NCBI RefSeq assembly: GCF_021390155.1
Contig: NZ_CP089985.1
Location: 496,001-560,000 of the forward strand
DNA: 64,000 bases
Direction of reading: 5' to 3'
Origin: Pseudomonas sp. HN11
Lineage (GTDB): Bacteria; Pseudomonadota; Gammaproteobacteria; Pseudomonadales; Pseudomonadaceae
Positions 35,891 through 45,490 of the stretch are shown here, in pieces. Made by a program: the position numbers and the translations under genes. Under the pieces are notes generated by a model that had not been told where the DNA came from, made no database searches, and saw only the letters and a program-made list of their open reading frames with translations. Each line of letters begins with the position of its first letter. Position 1 is the stretch's first letter.

Positions 35891-36330
35891 AGACACGGGA
35901 ACGTTATCGAGTCGACCTGATCGGCCTGCAAGCCGCCTGCGAGGCCAACTATGCGCGGCTGATGCGCCTGCTGCCCGACATGCGTCATGCCCCAGAGGCG
36001 CGGCGCATCGGCGTGACCCATGGCGACCAGATGCTCGGCGTGCTGGCCCTGGAAGTCATCGTCAACTGCCCCTATACGACCACCCTGCGCGTGCGCCAGG
36101 AGCACAGCCTGCCATGGCTGCCGGTGCCGCAGCTGGAAGTGCAGGTGTACCACGATGCGCGCATGGCCGAAGTGATCAGCGCCGAACATGCGCGGCGCTT
36201 TCGCAGCATCTATCCCTACCCCAACGTGTTCATGCACCAGCCCGATGAGAAGGCACAGCTCAATGTGTTCCTCGGTGAATGGTTGAGCCACTGTCTGGCC
36301 CTGGGCCATGAGTTCGAAGTTGTGCGGTAG
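35881..36330 (+). CDS. yqiB: DUF1249 family protein (YqiB)
   Basis: This 149-residue cytoplasmic protein is of the YqiB/DUF1249 family, function unknown. It shows YRVDLIGLQAACEANYARLM at the N-terminus, PQLEVQVYHDARMAEV and FRSIYPYPNVFMHQPDEKAQ. The start lies within the end of nudF (10-base overlap), which matches the E. coli arrangement nudF-yqiB-cpdA-yqiA-parE. Confidence 0.88.
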   Translation: MAVKTRERYRVDLIGLQAACEANYARLMRLLPDMRHAPEARRIGVTHGDQMLGVLALEVIVNCPYTTTLRVRQEHSLPWLPVPQLEVQVYHDARMAEVISAEHARRFRSIYPYPNVFMHQPDEKAQLNVFLGEWLSHCLALGHEFEVVR

Positions 36331-36427
36331 ATGTGAACTGCATCTGCTTCCCAAGGTTTCCTCTTGTGTCCTGCCCCAGCATAATCACGCCAAACCTCCA
36401 TTCCTGTGATTGCCTTGGGAGAGCGCC

Positions 36428-37243
36428 TTGCCGAGCGTATCCACTGTGAGTTCCGACGCGCCTGCATTGCTGGTGCAACTGTCCGACAGCCATCTGTTTG
36501 CCGAGGCCGACGCTGCGCTATTGGGCATGAACACCTGTGAAAGCCTGCAAGGCGTCATCGAATTGGTGCGCGCGCAGCAGCCGCGCATTGATCTGGTGTT
36601 AGCGACAGGGGACCTGTCCCAGGACGGCACGCTGGAGTCGTACCAGCAATTTCGCGATATGACCCGGCAGATCGACGCGCCGGCACGCTGGATCCCCGGC
36701 AATCACGACGAGCCGCAAATCATGGCCCATGCCGCCGTGCACAGCGATCTCTTGGAACCGGTGGTCGATATCGGCAACTGGCGCGTGACCTTGCTGGATT
36801 CTGCTGTATCCGGCTCGGTGCCGGGCTACTTGCAAGACCAGCAACTGCAACTGCTGGCCCAGGCCCTGAGCGAAGCGCCGACCCGACACCACCTGGTGTG
36901 CTTCCATCACCATCCAGTGCCCATCGGTTGCGCGTGGATGGAGCCCATTGGTTTGCGCAATCCTGAGGCGTTGTTTGCCGTGCTCGACCGTTTCCCGCAG
37001 GTGCGGGCGGTACTCTGGGGCCACGTACACCAGGAAATCGACCGCGAGCGCAACGGCGTGCGGCTGTTGGCGTCGCCGTCTACCTGTATCCAGTTCGCTC
37101 CGGGCAGTGATGATTTCAAGGTCAGCGAGCAGGCGCCGGGGTATCGCTGGCTGCGCTTGCATGCCGACGGACGGTTGGATACAGGCGTGGAGCGGTTGCA
37201 AAATTTCGCATTTACCGTGGATTACGGCAGCAACGGCTATTAA
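36428..37243 (+). CDS. cpdA: CpdA, 3',5'-cyclic AMP phosphodiesterase
   Basis: This 271-residue calcineurin-like metallophosphoesterase hydrolyses cAMP, and in Pseudomonas it sets Vfr-cAMP signalling levels. TTG 36428 is proposed because GGAGAG (36418-36423) precedes it; a TTG at 36410 would add six residues and is less well supported. The two-metal motifs are QLSDSHLF, LATGDLSQDG, PGNHDEPQ, FHHHPVPIG and LWGHVHQEID. All expected ligands are present. It is part of the nudF-yqiB-cpdA-yqiA-parE block. Confidence 0.92.
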   Translation: MPSVSTVSSDAPALLVQLSDSHLFAEADAALLGMNTCESLQGVIELVRAQQPRIDLVLATGDLSQDGTLESYQQFRDMTRQIDAPARWIPGNHDEPQIMAHAAVHSDLLEPVVDIGNWRVTLLDSAVSGSVPGYLQDQQLQLLAQALSEAPTRHHLVCFHHHPVPIGCAWMEPIGLRNPEALFAVLDRFPQVRAVLWGHVHQEIDRERNGVRLLASPSTCIQFAPGSDDFKVSEQAPGYRWLRLHADGRLDTGVERLQNFAFTVDYGSNGY

Positions 37244-37355
37244 AGCTGTAAACGCTCCCACATTGGATCTTTAGCGTACTAAGGATTGCGGTCATCACAC
37301 ACCACCCCGATCCCTGTAAACTGCGCCTCTTTGGCTGAGTCACGGAGAGCCCGGC

Positions 37356-37964
37356 ATGCCCGCTTCGATCCTCTATATCCACGGTTTCAACAGTGCGCCG
37401 GCGTCCAACAAGGCCAGCCAACTGATCACCGTGATGGACACTCTCGGCCTGGCCGACCAGTTGCGCGTACCGGCCCTGCATCACCATCCCCGTCAGGCGA
37501 TTCCTCAGTTGGAAGCGGCGATCGCTGAACTGGGGCGGCCACTGCTGGTCGGCAGCTCACTCGGCGGCTACTATGCAACCCATCTTGCCGAACGCCATGG
37601 CCTCAAGGCGCTGCTGGTGAACCCGGCGGTCAGCCCTCATCGGATGTTCGACGGTTACCTGGGCACCCAGAAGAACCTCTATACCGATGAAACCTGGGAA
37701 CTGACCCACGACCACGTCACGGCGCTGGCCGAGCTGGAAGTACCGGCGCCCCAGGACGCCGCGCGGTATCAGGTGTGGTTGCAGACCGGGGATGAAACCC
37801 TGGATTATCGCCTCGCCCAGCAGTATTACCGGGCCTGTGCCTTGCGCATCCAGGCCGGCGGAGACCATGGTTACCAGGGGTTCGCCGAGCAATTGCCGGC
37901 GATGTTGAGCTTTGCCGGCATTGGCGCAGATCAGTATCAATCCTTCGATTTTTCTTCATTGTAA
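37356..37964 (+). CDS. yqiA: YqiA-type esterase
   Basis: This 202-residue alpha/beta hydrolase of the YqiA family begins MPASILYIHGFNSAPASNKA. The oxyanion strand is ILYIHGFNS, the nucleophile elbow is LVGSSLGGYYAT (Ser in GxSxGG), the acid is likely in VWLQTGDETLDY, and the catalytic His lies in AGGDHGYQGF. Family members hydrolyse short-chain esters; the physiological substrate is unknown. It sits between cpdA and parE as in E. coli. Confidence 0.92.
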   Translation: MPASILYIHGFNSAPASNKASQLITVMDTLGLADQLRVPALHHHPRQAIPQLEAAIAELGRPLLVGSSLGGYYATHLAERHGLKALLVNPAVSPHRMFDGYLGTQKNLYTDETWELTHDHVTALAELEVPAPQDAARYQVWLQTGDETLDYRLAQQYYRACALRIQAGGDHGYQGFAEQLPAMLSFAGIGADQYQSFDFSSL

Positions 37965-38010
37965 GAATCGCAGGCCATATTTTTAATCGAACGACTCACG
38001 ACGAGACCCC

Positions 38011-39918
38011 ATGGCCACTCCCAGCGCTAGCTCTTATAACGCCGACGCCATCGAAGTCCTCTCGGGCCTCGACCCGGTGCGCAAACGTCCCGGCATGTAC
38101 ACCGACACCAGTCGGCCGAACCACCTTGCCCAGGAAGTCATCGACAACAGTGTCGACGAAGCCCTGGCCGGTCACGCCAAGTCGGTGCATGTCATTCTCC
38201 ACGCTGACCACTCCCTTGAAGTGTCCGACGATGGTCGTGGCATGCCGGTGGACATCCACCCGGAAGAGGGTGTGCCTGGCGTCGAGCTGATCCTCACCAA
38301 ACTGCATGCCGGCGGCAAGTTTTCCAACAAGAACTACCAGTTCTCCGGCGGCCTGCACGGTGTGGGTATTTCCGTGGTCAACGCCCTGTCCACGCTGGTG
38401 CGGGTCAAGGTCAAGCGCGACGGCAACGAGTACCAGATGACCTTCGCCGATGGCTACAAGGCCACCGACCTGGAAGTGATCGGCACCGTTGGCAAGCGCA
38501 ACACCGGCACCAGCGTTTACTTCGCGCCCGACCCGAAATACTTCGATTCGCCGAAATTCTCCATCAGCCGCCTCAAGCACGTGCTCAAGGCCAAGGCCGT
38601 ATTGTGCCCAGGCCTGTTGGTGACCTTTGAAGACAAAGGCACCGGCGAGAAGGTCGAGTGGCACTACGAAGATGGCCTGCGTTCGTACCTGGAAGATTCC
38701 GTCAGCGACTTCGAGCGCCTGCCCAACGAGCCGTTCTGCGGCAGCCTGGCCGGTAATAAAGAAGCCGTGGACTGGGCACTGCTGTGGTTGCCGGAAGGTG
38801 GCGACAGCGTGCAGGAAAGCTACGTCAACCTGATCCCGACGGCCCAGGGTGGCACCCACGTCAACGGTTTGCGCCAAGGCTTGCTGGATGCCATGCGCGA
38901 ATTCTGCGAGTACCGCAACCTGTTACCGCGCGGCGTGAAACTGGCGCCGGAAGACGTGTGGGAGCGCATCGCGTTCGTGCTGTCGATGAAAATGCAGGAG
39001 CCGCAATTCTCCGGCCAGACCAAAGAGCGCCTGTCCTCCCGCGAGGCGGCGGCGTTTGTCTCCGGCGTGGTCAAGGACGCCTTCAGCCTGTGGCTCAACG
39101 AGCACCCTGAACTGGGGCTGGCCCTGGCAGAACTGGCGATCAACAACGCCGGCCGTCGTCTGAAGGCCAGCAAGAAAGTCGAACGCAAGCGCATCACCCA
39201 GGGCCCGGCATTGCCCGGCAAGCTGGCCGATTGCGCCGGGCAGGACCCGATGCGCTCCGAGCTGTTCCTGGTGGAAGGTGACTCCGCCGGCGGTTCCGCC
39301 AAACAAGCGCGGGACAAGGAGTTCCAGGCGATCCTGCCGTTGCGCGGCAAGATCCTCAACACCTGGGAAGTCGATGGCAGCGAAGTCCTGGCCAGCCAGG
39401 AAGTGCACAACATCGCCGTGGCCATTGGGGTTGACCCAGGCGCAGCGGACATGAGCCAGCTGCGCTACGGCAAGATCTGCATCCTCGCCGACGCCGATTC
39501 CGACGGCCTGCACATCGCCACGCTGCTGTGCGCGTTGTTCGTCCAGCATTTCCGCCCGCTGGTGGATGCCGGTCACGTCTACGTCGCCATGCCGCCTTTG
39601 TACCGGATCGACCTGGGCAAGGAAATTTACTACGCCCTGGACGAAGCCGAGCGTGACGGCATCCTCGACCGCCTGGTCGCCGAGAAGAAACGCGGCAAGC
39701 CACAGGTCACGCGATTCAAGGGCCTGGGTGAAATGAACCCGCCACAACTGCGTGAAACCACCATGGACCCGAACACCCGGCGCCTGGTGCAGTTGACGCT
39801 GGGCGAAGACTTCGCCGCCACCTCGGAAATGATGGACATGCTGCTGGCGAAGAAACGCGCGCCGGACCGCAAGTCCTGGCTGGAATCCAAAGGCAACCTG
39901 GCCGAGGTTCTGGGCTGA
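38011..39918 (+). CDS. parE: ParE, topoisomerase IV subunit B
   Basis: This 635-residue ATPase subunit of topoisomerase IV acts with ParC to decatenate chromosomes. The GHKL ATPase starts with LDPVRKRPGMYTDTSRPNHL and has EVIDNSVDEALAG, DDGRGMPVDIHP and SGGLHGVGISVVNAL. The TOPRIM region has LVEGDSAGGSAKQARD (near residue 420) and ILADADSDGLHIATLL (near residue 492). Length is standard. Its stop overlaps the next start (TGATG). Confidence 0.98.
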   Translation: MATPSASSYNADAIEVLSGLDPVRKRPGMYTDTSRPNHLAQEVIDNSVDEALAGHAKSVHVILHADHSLEVSDDGRGMPVDIHPEEGVPGVELILTKLHAGGKFSNKNYQFSGGLHGVGISVVNALSTLVRVKVKRDGNEYQMTFADGYKATDLEVIGTVGKRNTGTSVYFAPDPKYFDSPKFSISRLKHVLKAKAVLCPGLLVTFEDKGTGEKVEWHYEDGLRSYLEDSVSDFERLPNEPFCGSLAGNKEAVDWALLWLPEGGDSVQESYVNLIPTAQGGTHVNGLRQGLLDAMREFCEYRNLLPRGVKLAPEDVWERIAFVLSMKMQEPQFSGQTKERLSSREAAAFVSGVVKDAFSLWLNEHPELGLALAELAINNAGRRLKASKKVERKRITQGPALPGKLADCAGQDPMRSELFLVEGDSAGGSAKQARDKEFQAILPLRGKILNTWEVDGSEVLASQEVHNIAVAIGVDPGAADMSQLRYGKICILADADSDGLHIATLLCALFVQHFRPLVDAGHVYVAMPPLYRIDLGKEIYYALDEAERDGILDRLVAEKKRGKPQVTRFKGLGEMNPPQLRETTMDPNTRRLVQLTLGEDFAATSEMMDMLLAKKRAPDRKSWLESKGNLAEVLG

Positions 39919-40913
39919 TGCGCACAGGTTTCGCCCTGGCGATCCTGATGTTGAGCGGGCTGGCGGCTACCCCAGTGGGTGCCGCGCCCGTGGCTGACTT
40001 GAAACTGGTGTCCGAGCACCCGGTGGACGGCATGCGCGGTGGCAATCTGTCGGGCCTGGCCCAGTGTGGCAAGGAATTGTGGACGGTTTCCGACCGCGAT
40101 GACGACCAAATCTACCGCCTGCATATCGGCGCGCCGACCTGGCAGGCCGAGGCGGTAAAGATTGACGTGCCACCGGTGCCGGAATCCGGGCTGCCCTGGG
40201 GTTTGCGTTCGCGCACCAAGGCCGCCTCGTTCATTCGCGGTGGCGACCTGGACTTTGAAGGCATCACCTGCGATGCCGCCGGCAACCGCTACATAGTCAG
40301 CGAAGCTCATGCGGCGGTGCTACAAGTGCCGGTGACGGGCGCGGCGGAGTGGTTGAAGATCGCGCCGGGCATGGTGCGTGAAGCGCGGGCCAGCGGCATG
40401 TTGCTGCACTTCAACGCGTTGTTTGAAGGCCTGGCGATCAACCCCGAAGGCAATCAGATCTGGCTGGCGGCTGAGCGTGAGCGGCGCGGGCTGATTTCGA
40501 TCAAGCGTCCGCAAAGCCTGTGGGATTGTGATGGCCCTTGCGTATTGTTAAGCGAGGCCGGCCAGGAAGTGCAGCCGGCCAAGTTCACCAATGCCAAGGC
40601 GGTGTCCAAGGATTTCGCCGACCTGGCGCTGTTCAACGGCAAGCTGTTTACCCTGGAGCGCAATGCGTTCCAGATTTGCCGGCGTGATGCAGCCACGGCC
40701 AAAGTCGAGCTGTGCTGGTCGTTTGCCGACGAAACCCTGACGCCGGAACGCAGTTATTCGCAGCCGTATGGCCTGGCTGAAGCCTTGGTGGTGGACGCAG
40801 AGGGTGCCTGGCTTGGTATCGACAACAACTTCGGCCCGCGTGCCGACGGTGAAAAACGCCCGGTGGTCTATCGTTTCGCCGCCCCGGCCGGTGGTTGGAG
40901 TGCCCAGCCATGA
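39918..40913 (+). CDS. Esterase-like phytase-family exported protein
   Basis: This 331-residue protein has an N-terminal signal peptide (MRTGFALAILMLSGLAATPV, cleavage likely after GAA) and belongs to the 'esterase-like activity of phytase' beta-propeller family. Recognisable pieces are GGNLSGLAQCGKELWTVSDR, GGDLDFEGITCDAAGNRYIV, LFEGLAINPEGNQIWLAAER and AWLGIDNNFGPRADGEKRP. It is probably periplasmic. The substrate is unknown. Being wedged between parE and parC with an overlapping start suggests co-transcription with topoisomerase IV, an arrangement also found in P. aeruginosa. Confidence 0.85.
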   Translation: MRTGFALAILMLSGLAATPVGAAPVADLKLVSEHPVDGMRGGNLSGLAQCGKELWTVSDRDDDQIYRLHIGAPTWQAEAVKIDVPPVPESGLPWGLRSRTKAASFIRGGDLDFEGITCDAAGNRYIVSEAHAAVLQVPVTGAAEWLKIAPGMVREARASGMLLHFNALFEGLAINPEGNQIWLAAERERRGLISIKRPQSLWDCDGPCVLLSEAGQEVQPAKFTNAKAVSKDFADLALFNGKLFTLERNAFQICRRDAATAKVELCWSFADETLTPERSYSQPYGLAEALVVDAEGAWLGIDNNFGPRADGEKRPVVYRFAAPAGGWSAQP

Positions 40914-40983
40914 ACTTGAATTTTCTTGAATTGACCCGACGTCGCGACATTTTCGCTGCGTCTTACCAAATGATGAGGCCCGC

Positions 40984-43248
40984 ATGAGTGACATCCTCGC
41001 AGACAGCTTAGATGGCGTAGAACGCCGGTCGCTGGCTGACTTCACCGAAAATGCCTACCTCAACTACTCCATGTACGTGATCATGGACCGTGCCTTGCCG
41101 CATATCGGCGATGGCCTGAAGCCCGTACAGCGGCGCATCATTTACGCCATGAGTGAGTTGGGCCTGGATGCCGATTCCAAGCACAAGAAGTCGGCGCGTA
41201 CCGTCGGTGACGTGCTCGGTAAGTTTCACCCCCATGGCGATTCTGCCTGCTACGAAGCCATGGTGCTGATGGCCCAGCCGTTCAGCTATCGCTATACACT
41301 GGTAGACGGCCAGGGCAACTGGGGCGCGCCGGATGATCCCAAGTCCTTTGCCGCCATGCGGTACACCGAAGCCCGTCTGTCGCGTTACTCGGAAGTCCTG
41401 CTGAGTGAGCTGGGGCAGGGCACCGCAGACTGGGGGCCGAACTTCGACGGTACTCTCGACGAACCGCTGGTGTTGCCGGCACGTTTGCCGAATATTCTGC
41501 TTAATGGCACTACCGGCATCGCCGTGGGCATGGCCACTGACGTGCCGCCGCACAACTTGCGTGAAGTCGCCACCGCGTGCGTGCGCTTGCTGGATGAGCC
41601 GAAAGCCACGGTGGAACAGCTCTGCGAGCACATCCAGGGCCCGGACTACCCGACCGAAGCGGAAATCATCACGCCGCGCGCCGACTTGCTGAAGATGTAC
41701 GAGACCGGCAAGGGCTCGGTGCGCATGCGTGCCGTGTACCACATCGAAGATGGCGACATCATCGTCACTGCACTGCCGCACCAGGTGTCCGGTGCCAAGG
41801 TGCTGGAGCAGATTGCCGCGCTGATGCAGGCCAAACCGTCGAAATTGCCGCAGGTTGCCGACCTGCGTGACGAATCCGACCACGAAAACCCCTGCCGCAT
41901 TGTGATCATCCCGACCAGCAGCCGGGTTGACCACGAAGTATTGATGCAGCATCTGTTTGCCAGTACCGACCTTGAGTCCAGCTACCGAGTCAACGTCAAC
42001 ATCATCGGCCTGGACGGCAAGCCGCAGCTGAAAAACCTGCGCAACCTGCTGGTGGAGTGGCTGGAGTTCCGGGTCAACACCGTGCGTCGCCGCCTGCAAT
42101 TCCGCCTGGATAAGGTCGAGCGCCGCCTGCACCTGTTGGACGGTTTGCTGATTGCCTACCTCAATCTGGATGAAGTGATCCACATCATTCGTACCGCGGA
42201 GCACCCGAAAGCCGAGCTGATCGCGCGTTTCGAGCTGAGCGAGATCCAGGCCGACTATATCCTTGATACCCGCTTGCGCCAGTTGGCGCGGCTGGAAGAA
42301 ATGAAGCTGCGCGACGAACAGGACGCGCTGCTCAAGGAACAAGCCAAGCTGCAAGCCCTGCTGGGCAGTGAAGCCAAACTCAAGAAACTGGTGCGCAGCG
42401 AGCTGATCAAAGACGCCGAAACCTATGGTGATGACCGTCGGTCACCGATTGTGCAGCGTGCTGAAGCGAAAGCGCTGACAGAAACTGAGTTGTTGCCGAA
42501 CGAGAAAATTACCGTCGTTCTGTCGGAAAAGGGTTGGGTTCGTTCAGCCAAAGGGCATGATATTGACGCCACTGGCCTGTCTTACAAGGCCGGCGACGGG
42601 TTTAAGACCGCCGCGGCCGGGCGTTCCAACCAGTTTGCGGTCTTTATCGACTCTACCGGGCGCAGTTATTCGGTGCCGGCCCACACCTTGCCGTCTGCGC
42701 GGGGGCAGGGCGAGCCGTTGACCGGACGCCTGACACCGCCGCCAGGCGCGAATTTCGAGTGTGTGTTGCTGCCGGACGACGATGCGCTATACGTGATCGC
42801 GTCCGACGCGGGTTACGGTTTTGTGGTGAAGGGTGAAGATCTGCAAGCCAAGAACAAGGCGGGCAAGGCTTTGCTGAGCTTGCCGAACAACGCCAAGGTG
42901 ATCCTGCCGCGGCCGGTGGACGACCGTGAGAGCAACTGGCTGGCGTCGGTAACCACCGAAGGGCGTTTGCTGGTGTTCAAGATCAGCGATCTGCCGCAGT
43001 TGGGCAAAGGCAAAGGTAACAAGATCATTGGTATTCCTGGCGAGCGGGTGGCCAGTCGCGAAGAGTACGTGACCGACATCGCAGTGATCCCGGAAGGTGC
43101 GACGTTGGTGCTTCAAGCCGGTAAACGTACGTTGTCGCTGCGCCCTGATGACCTTGAGCACTACAAGGGTGAGCGTGGTCGGCGGGGTAACAAACTGCCG
43201 CGTGGCTTCCAGCGGGTAGATGCTTTGCTGGTCGAAACGCCGGTTTAA
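40984..43248 (+). CDS. parC: ParC, topoisomerase IV subunit A
   Basis: This 754-residue DNA-breaking subunit of topoisomerase IV has the active-site Tyr127 in [10 protein letters not shown]. The quinolone-resistance region reads [11 protein letters not shown], with wild-type Ser87 and Glu91. The C-terminal domain has the pinwheel repeats of a ParC (for example [20 protein letters not shown] and [20 protein letters not shown]). Length is typical. The ATG is preceded by GAGGCCCGC. A small stem-loop follows the stop. Confidence 0.98.
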   Translation: MSDILADSLDGVERRSLADFTENAYLNYSMYVIMDRALPHIGDGLKPVQRRIIYAMSELGLDADSKHKKSARTVGDVLGKFHPHGDSACYEAMVLMAQPFSYRYTLVDGQGNWGAPDDPKSFAAMRYTEARLSRYSEVLLSELGQGTADWGPNFDGTLDEPLVLPARLPNILLNGTTGIAVGMATDVPPHNLREVATACVRLLDEPKATVEQLCEHIQGPDYPTEAEIITPRADLLKMYETGKGSVRMRAVYHIEDGDIIVTALPHQVSGAKVLEQIAALMQAKPSKLPQVADLRDESDHENPCRIVIIPTSSRVDHEVLMQHLFASTDLESSYRVNVNIIGLDGKPQLKNLRNLLVEWLEFRVNTVRRRLQFRLDKVERRLHLLDGLLIAYLNLDEVIHIIRTAEHPKAELIARFELSEIQADYILDTRLRQLARLEEMKLRDEQDALLKEQAKLQALLGSEAKLKKLVRSELIKDAETYGDDRRSPIVQRAEAKALTETELLPNEKITVVLSEKGWVRSAKGHDIDATGLSYKAGDGFKTAAAGRSNQFAVFIDSTGRSYSVPAHTLPSARGQGEPLTGRLTPPPGANFECVLLPDDDALYVIASDAGYGFVVKGEDLQAKNKAGKALLSLPNNAKVILPRPVDDRESNWLASVTTEGRLLVFKISDLPQLGKGKGNKIIGIPGERVASREEYVTDIAVIPEGATLVLQAGKRTLSLRPDDLEHYKGERGRRGNKLPRGFQRVDALLVETPV

Positions 43249-43264
43249 CGCGTATTAGAGCCCT

Positions 43265-43290
43265 CGATCTACGATTTAACGCGTAGATCG
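43265..43290 (+). terminator. Stem-loop after parC
   Basis: CGATCTACG (43265-43273) pairs perfectly with CGTAGATCG (43282-43290) around an eight-base loop. No U-run follows, so it is a weak terminator candidate. Confidence 0.45.
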
Positions 43291-43421
43291 ACGCTTTGGC
43301 GCTGGAGTCATGGCGCATATTCACGGATGATATGGCCTTTCCAGCGCCGGCGTGGCCGAGCGCGTTTAGGTTATTTTTAGTATTACATTGTGGTTTGCCT
43401 TGTGGCAGCCACCTGGATGGG

Positions 43422-44135
43422 ATGATGACTGCTCCACGCCTTCCTTTTATTTTTATGCTCGCTGGCCTTTTGGGGTTGGCGGGTTGCAGCACACACCAAC
43501 CTGTGTCGCTGTACCAGCTGGATAGCGGAAGTCCGGCTCAACCTGCACAGACTGCCGGCATGGCCGTCTTGTTGGGCCCGGTGGTCGTCGCCGACTACCT
43601 GCAACGCGAAACCCTGCTTCAACGTCAGAACGATGGAAGCCTGCAAGGTTCCACCGATGGTCGTTGGGCGGGTAGTTTGTCGTCGGATATCAACCAGCTG
43701 ATGTTGCGCCAGGTGGCAGGTCACCTGGATAGCCAGCGTGTGGTGCTGGCGCCCGCGCCGACCGGTTTTACCCCGGACGTGCAGGTGTTGCTGACCATTA
43801 CCCGCCTCGACTCCGGTACGTCGCAACCGGCGATTCTCGATGCGCAATGGCGCTTGATCGATCGTCGTGGTCAGGTACGTGATAACCGCATCGTGCACCT
43901 GCAGGAACAGCACACCGGCACCACCGCGTCCCAGGTTCAGGCTCAGGGCGTTTTGTTGCAACATCTGGCAGAGCAGTTGTCGGTGGCCCTCAAGCCATTG
44001 GCCAACCAACCGCCGATTGCTGAAGCGCCACGCAAGCAGAGCGCCCCGGCGCAGGCCAAACCGGCATTACCGCAGAAGCCGAAGATGCCGATGGCGACGC
44101 CGATCCGCACGGATATGGAAGTGTTCAGATTTTGA
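43422..44135 (+). CDS. PqiC/YmbA-like transport auxiliary lipoprotein
   Basis: This 237-residue lipoprotein belongs to the ABC-type transport auxiliary (PqiC/YmbA) family. Start ATG 43422 (or the adjacent ATG 43425) gives a proper signal peptide ending in lipobox LAGC; the longer upstream frame has no such feature. The family pattern SLYQLDSGSP at the N-terminus, GPVVVADYLQRETLLQRQ and WAGSLSSDINQLMLRQVAGH are visible. The C-terminus is low complexity (APRKQSAPAQAKPALPQKPK). PqiC proteins work with MCE-domain lipid transporters, but no PqiA/B genes are nearby. Two insertion sequences lie just downstream. Confidence 0.82.
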   Translation: MMTAPRLPFIFMLAGLLGLAGCSTHQPVSLYQLDSGSPAQPAQTAGMAVLLGPVVVADYLQRETLLQRQNDGSLQGSTDGRWAGSLSSDINQLMLRQVAGHLDSQRVVLAPAPTGFTPDVQVLLTITRLDSGTSQPAILDAQWRLIDRRGQVRDNRIVHLQEQHTGTTASQVQAQGVLLQHLAEQLSVALKPLANQPPIAEAPRKQSAPAQAKPALPQKPKMPMATPIRTDMEVFRF

Positions 44136-44183
44136 TCTGAGTCGCATGTCTAGTCCTGAAATAGGTTTACACCTGTTTCAGTC

Positions 44184-44981
44184 TCAAAACGCTCGATGCA
44201 CCGCATCGGGCGTTTTGTATTTCAGGGACATGTGTGGCCTTTCCCCGTTGTAGATCAGCACCGACTCACCCACCATCTTCACTGCATCCGCCAGATTTTT
44301 AGGGCGATACAGCAGAAACTCGGTCTTCAAAATGCCGTTTATCCGTTCCGCCAGAGCATTCTGGTAGCAGTCATAGCCGTCGGTCATCGAGCATCTGATG
44401 CCATGACTGGCGTGCAAGCGCTGATAAAGCTCAGAGCAGTATTGGGCTCCGCGGTCTGAATGATGGATTAGTGGAAGCGTGGTTTGGCGTTCACCAACTG
44501 CCTTTTCCATCGCTTTGATCACCGACTCGGTATGCAAACTCGCATGCACATGATGGCCTACGATCTTGCGCGAGTAAGCGTCTGTCACCAGGCTCACATA
44601 AGCCACGCTTTCCTGTGTCGGCAGGTAGGTTATGTCTGCAACCCACACCTGCTCTGGCCTGTTGGGTACGATCTGCTTCTGGCCCGCTTTGAGCAGGTTA
44701 GGATGGCGGCGAAAGCGGTGATGGCTGTCCGTCGTTTTGTGGTAAGCCCGTTTGCGCACAACCAGTTCTCGAGCGTTGCGCAGGATGCTGAACAGGCGGT
44801 CTCTGCCGACCTGCACTGATGCGCCAAATTCGACGCTCATCAGGTAATGCAGCTTGCGCGTGCCGATCCGTGGCTGGCGTCGGCGCTTTTCAAGAACAAA
44901 GTCCATCACCTCTTGATCTTGGCGAGCCCTCGCGTCGAAAGCCCGATTTCGTTGGTAATATGCTTGGCGCGAAATGCCCAT
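44184..44981 (-). CDS. IS3-family transposase OrfB (integrase-core domain)
   Basis: This is the catalytic half of the IS3 transposase, 265 residues from the internal ATG, with the open frame continuing further upstream to meet orfA. It has an HTH_21-like start (MGISRQAYYQRNRAFDARA) and the rve integrase core. The DDE triad is Asp in VWVADITYLPT, Asp in IHHSDRGAQYCSE and Glu in QNALAERINGILKTEF. In IS3 elements the active product is the OrfAB fusion made by frameshifting; OrfB alone usually has little function. Confidence 0.95.
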   Translation of the reverse strand: MGISRQAYYQRNRAFDARARQDQEVMDFVLEKRRRQPRIGTRKLHYLMSVEFGASVQVGRDRLFSILRNARELVVRKRAYHKTTDSHHRFRRHPNLLKAGQKQIVPNRPEQVWVADITYLPTQESVAYVSLVTDAYSRKIVGHHVHASLHTESVIKAMEKAVGERQTTLPLIHHSDRGAQYCSELYQRLHASHGIRCSMTDGYDCYQNALAERINGILKTEFLLYRPKNLADAVKMVGESVLIYNGERPHMSLKYKTPDAVHRAF

Positions 44982-45004
44982 GAACAGGCAAGCCCTGGTG
45001 ATGC

Positions 45005-45406
45005 TCAGGTCTTGGATTTGCCCTTGCGAGAGGACTTGCCGGGTCGCTTTTTTACGACAGAAACACCGTAGTCATTCTTCAGAACATTCACGACGGCTTC
45101 GAAGAACTGCGCTTTCTGGTTGCTTAGCGCCAACTGCTCTTCGAGCTCTTTGATCCGCTGCTCGGGTGTTAGCGGGAGGGGTGGCTCAGTCATGGACCTG
45201 CTCCTCGGTTCTCGAATTGAGGCGCCCTGACTCCAGTCCTGCCGGCCGTGCTTGCGCAGCCAGACCAGTACCGTGGACCGGCCCTGAATGCCGTAGCGCC
45301 GTTGAGCCTCTTTATAACTCAACTCGCCCTTTTCGACCTGGTCTACGACCGATAATTTAAAGGCTAGCGTGTAGTCACGCTGGCTTCGCCTTTTGCCCGC
45401 ATCCAT
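45005..45406 (-). CDS. IS3-family OrfA (helix-turn-helix and leucine zipper)
   Basis: This 133-residue DNA-binding protein of the IS3 element has an N-terminal HTH (DYTLAFKLSVVDQVEKGELS and AQRRYGIQGRSTVLVWLRKH) that recognises the IS ends. A coiled-coil region, LTPEQRIKELEEQLALSNQK, supports dimerisation. The ATG follows a strong AGGAGG. The end of the frame contains the slippery run AAAAAAG, after which the -1 frame continues without a stop into orfB. Confidence 0.94.
   Translation of the reverse strand: MDAGKRRSQRDYTLAFKLSVVDQVEKGELSYKEAQRRYGIQGRSTVLVWLRKHGRQDWSQGASIREPRSRSMTEPPLPLTPEQRIKELEEQLALSNQKAQFFEAVVNVLKNDYGVSVVKKRPGKSSRKGKSKT
45047..45053 (-). promoter_or_regulatory. Programmed -1 ribosomal frameshift site (A AAA AAG)
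   Basis: In the orfA frame the codons read GTA AAA AAG, so the bases 45053 to 45047 form the canonical A_AAA_AAG heptamer. A one-base backward slip continues as GCG ACC CGG and on through VLSQGQIQDLSITRACLF to the OrfB start residues MGISRQ. This yields the OrfAB transposase. Confidence 0.9.
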
Positions 45407-45490
45407 TGGCTCCTCCTGAAGATAGGTCAGAAGGTGTAAACCTTATTCAGGACGGGACAGCAGATACAAAAAAGGCCCGCTGATTCAGCG

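Larger units (their letters stand above)
44147..45459 (-). mobile_element. Complete IS3-family insertion sequence
   Basis: The element is 1313 bp. Imperfect terminal inverted repeats begin with the family-typical TGT: the left end is TGTCTAGTCCTGAAATAGGT and the right end, complemented, is TGTCCCGTCCTGAATAAGGT, both continuing TTACACCT. A 3-bp target duplication GCA flanks it (44144-44146 and 45460-45462). It holds two overlapping reading frames on the minus strand, orfA and orfB, joined by a frameshift site. Nothing in it looks broken, so it may be active. Confidence 0.92.

Noticed and set aside
41221-41364. Possible quinolone-resistance substitution in ParC
   Set aside because: The positions equivalent to Ser87 and Glu91 are wild type.
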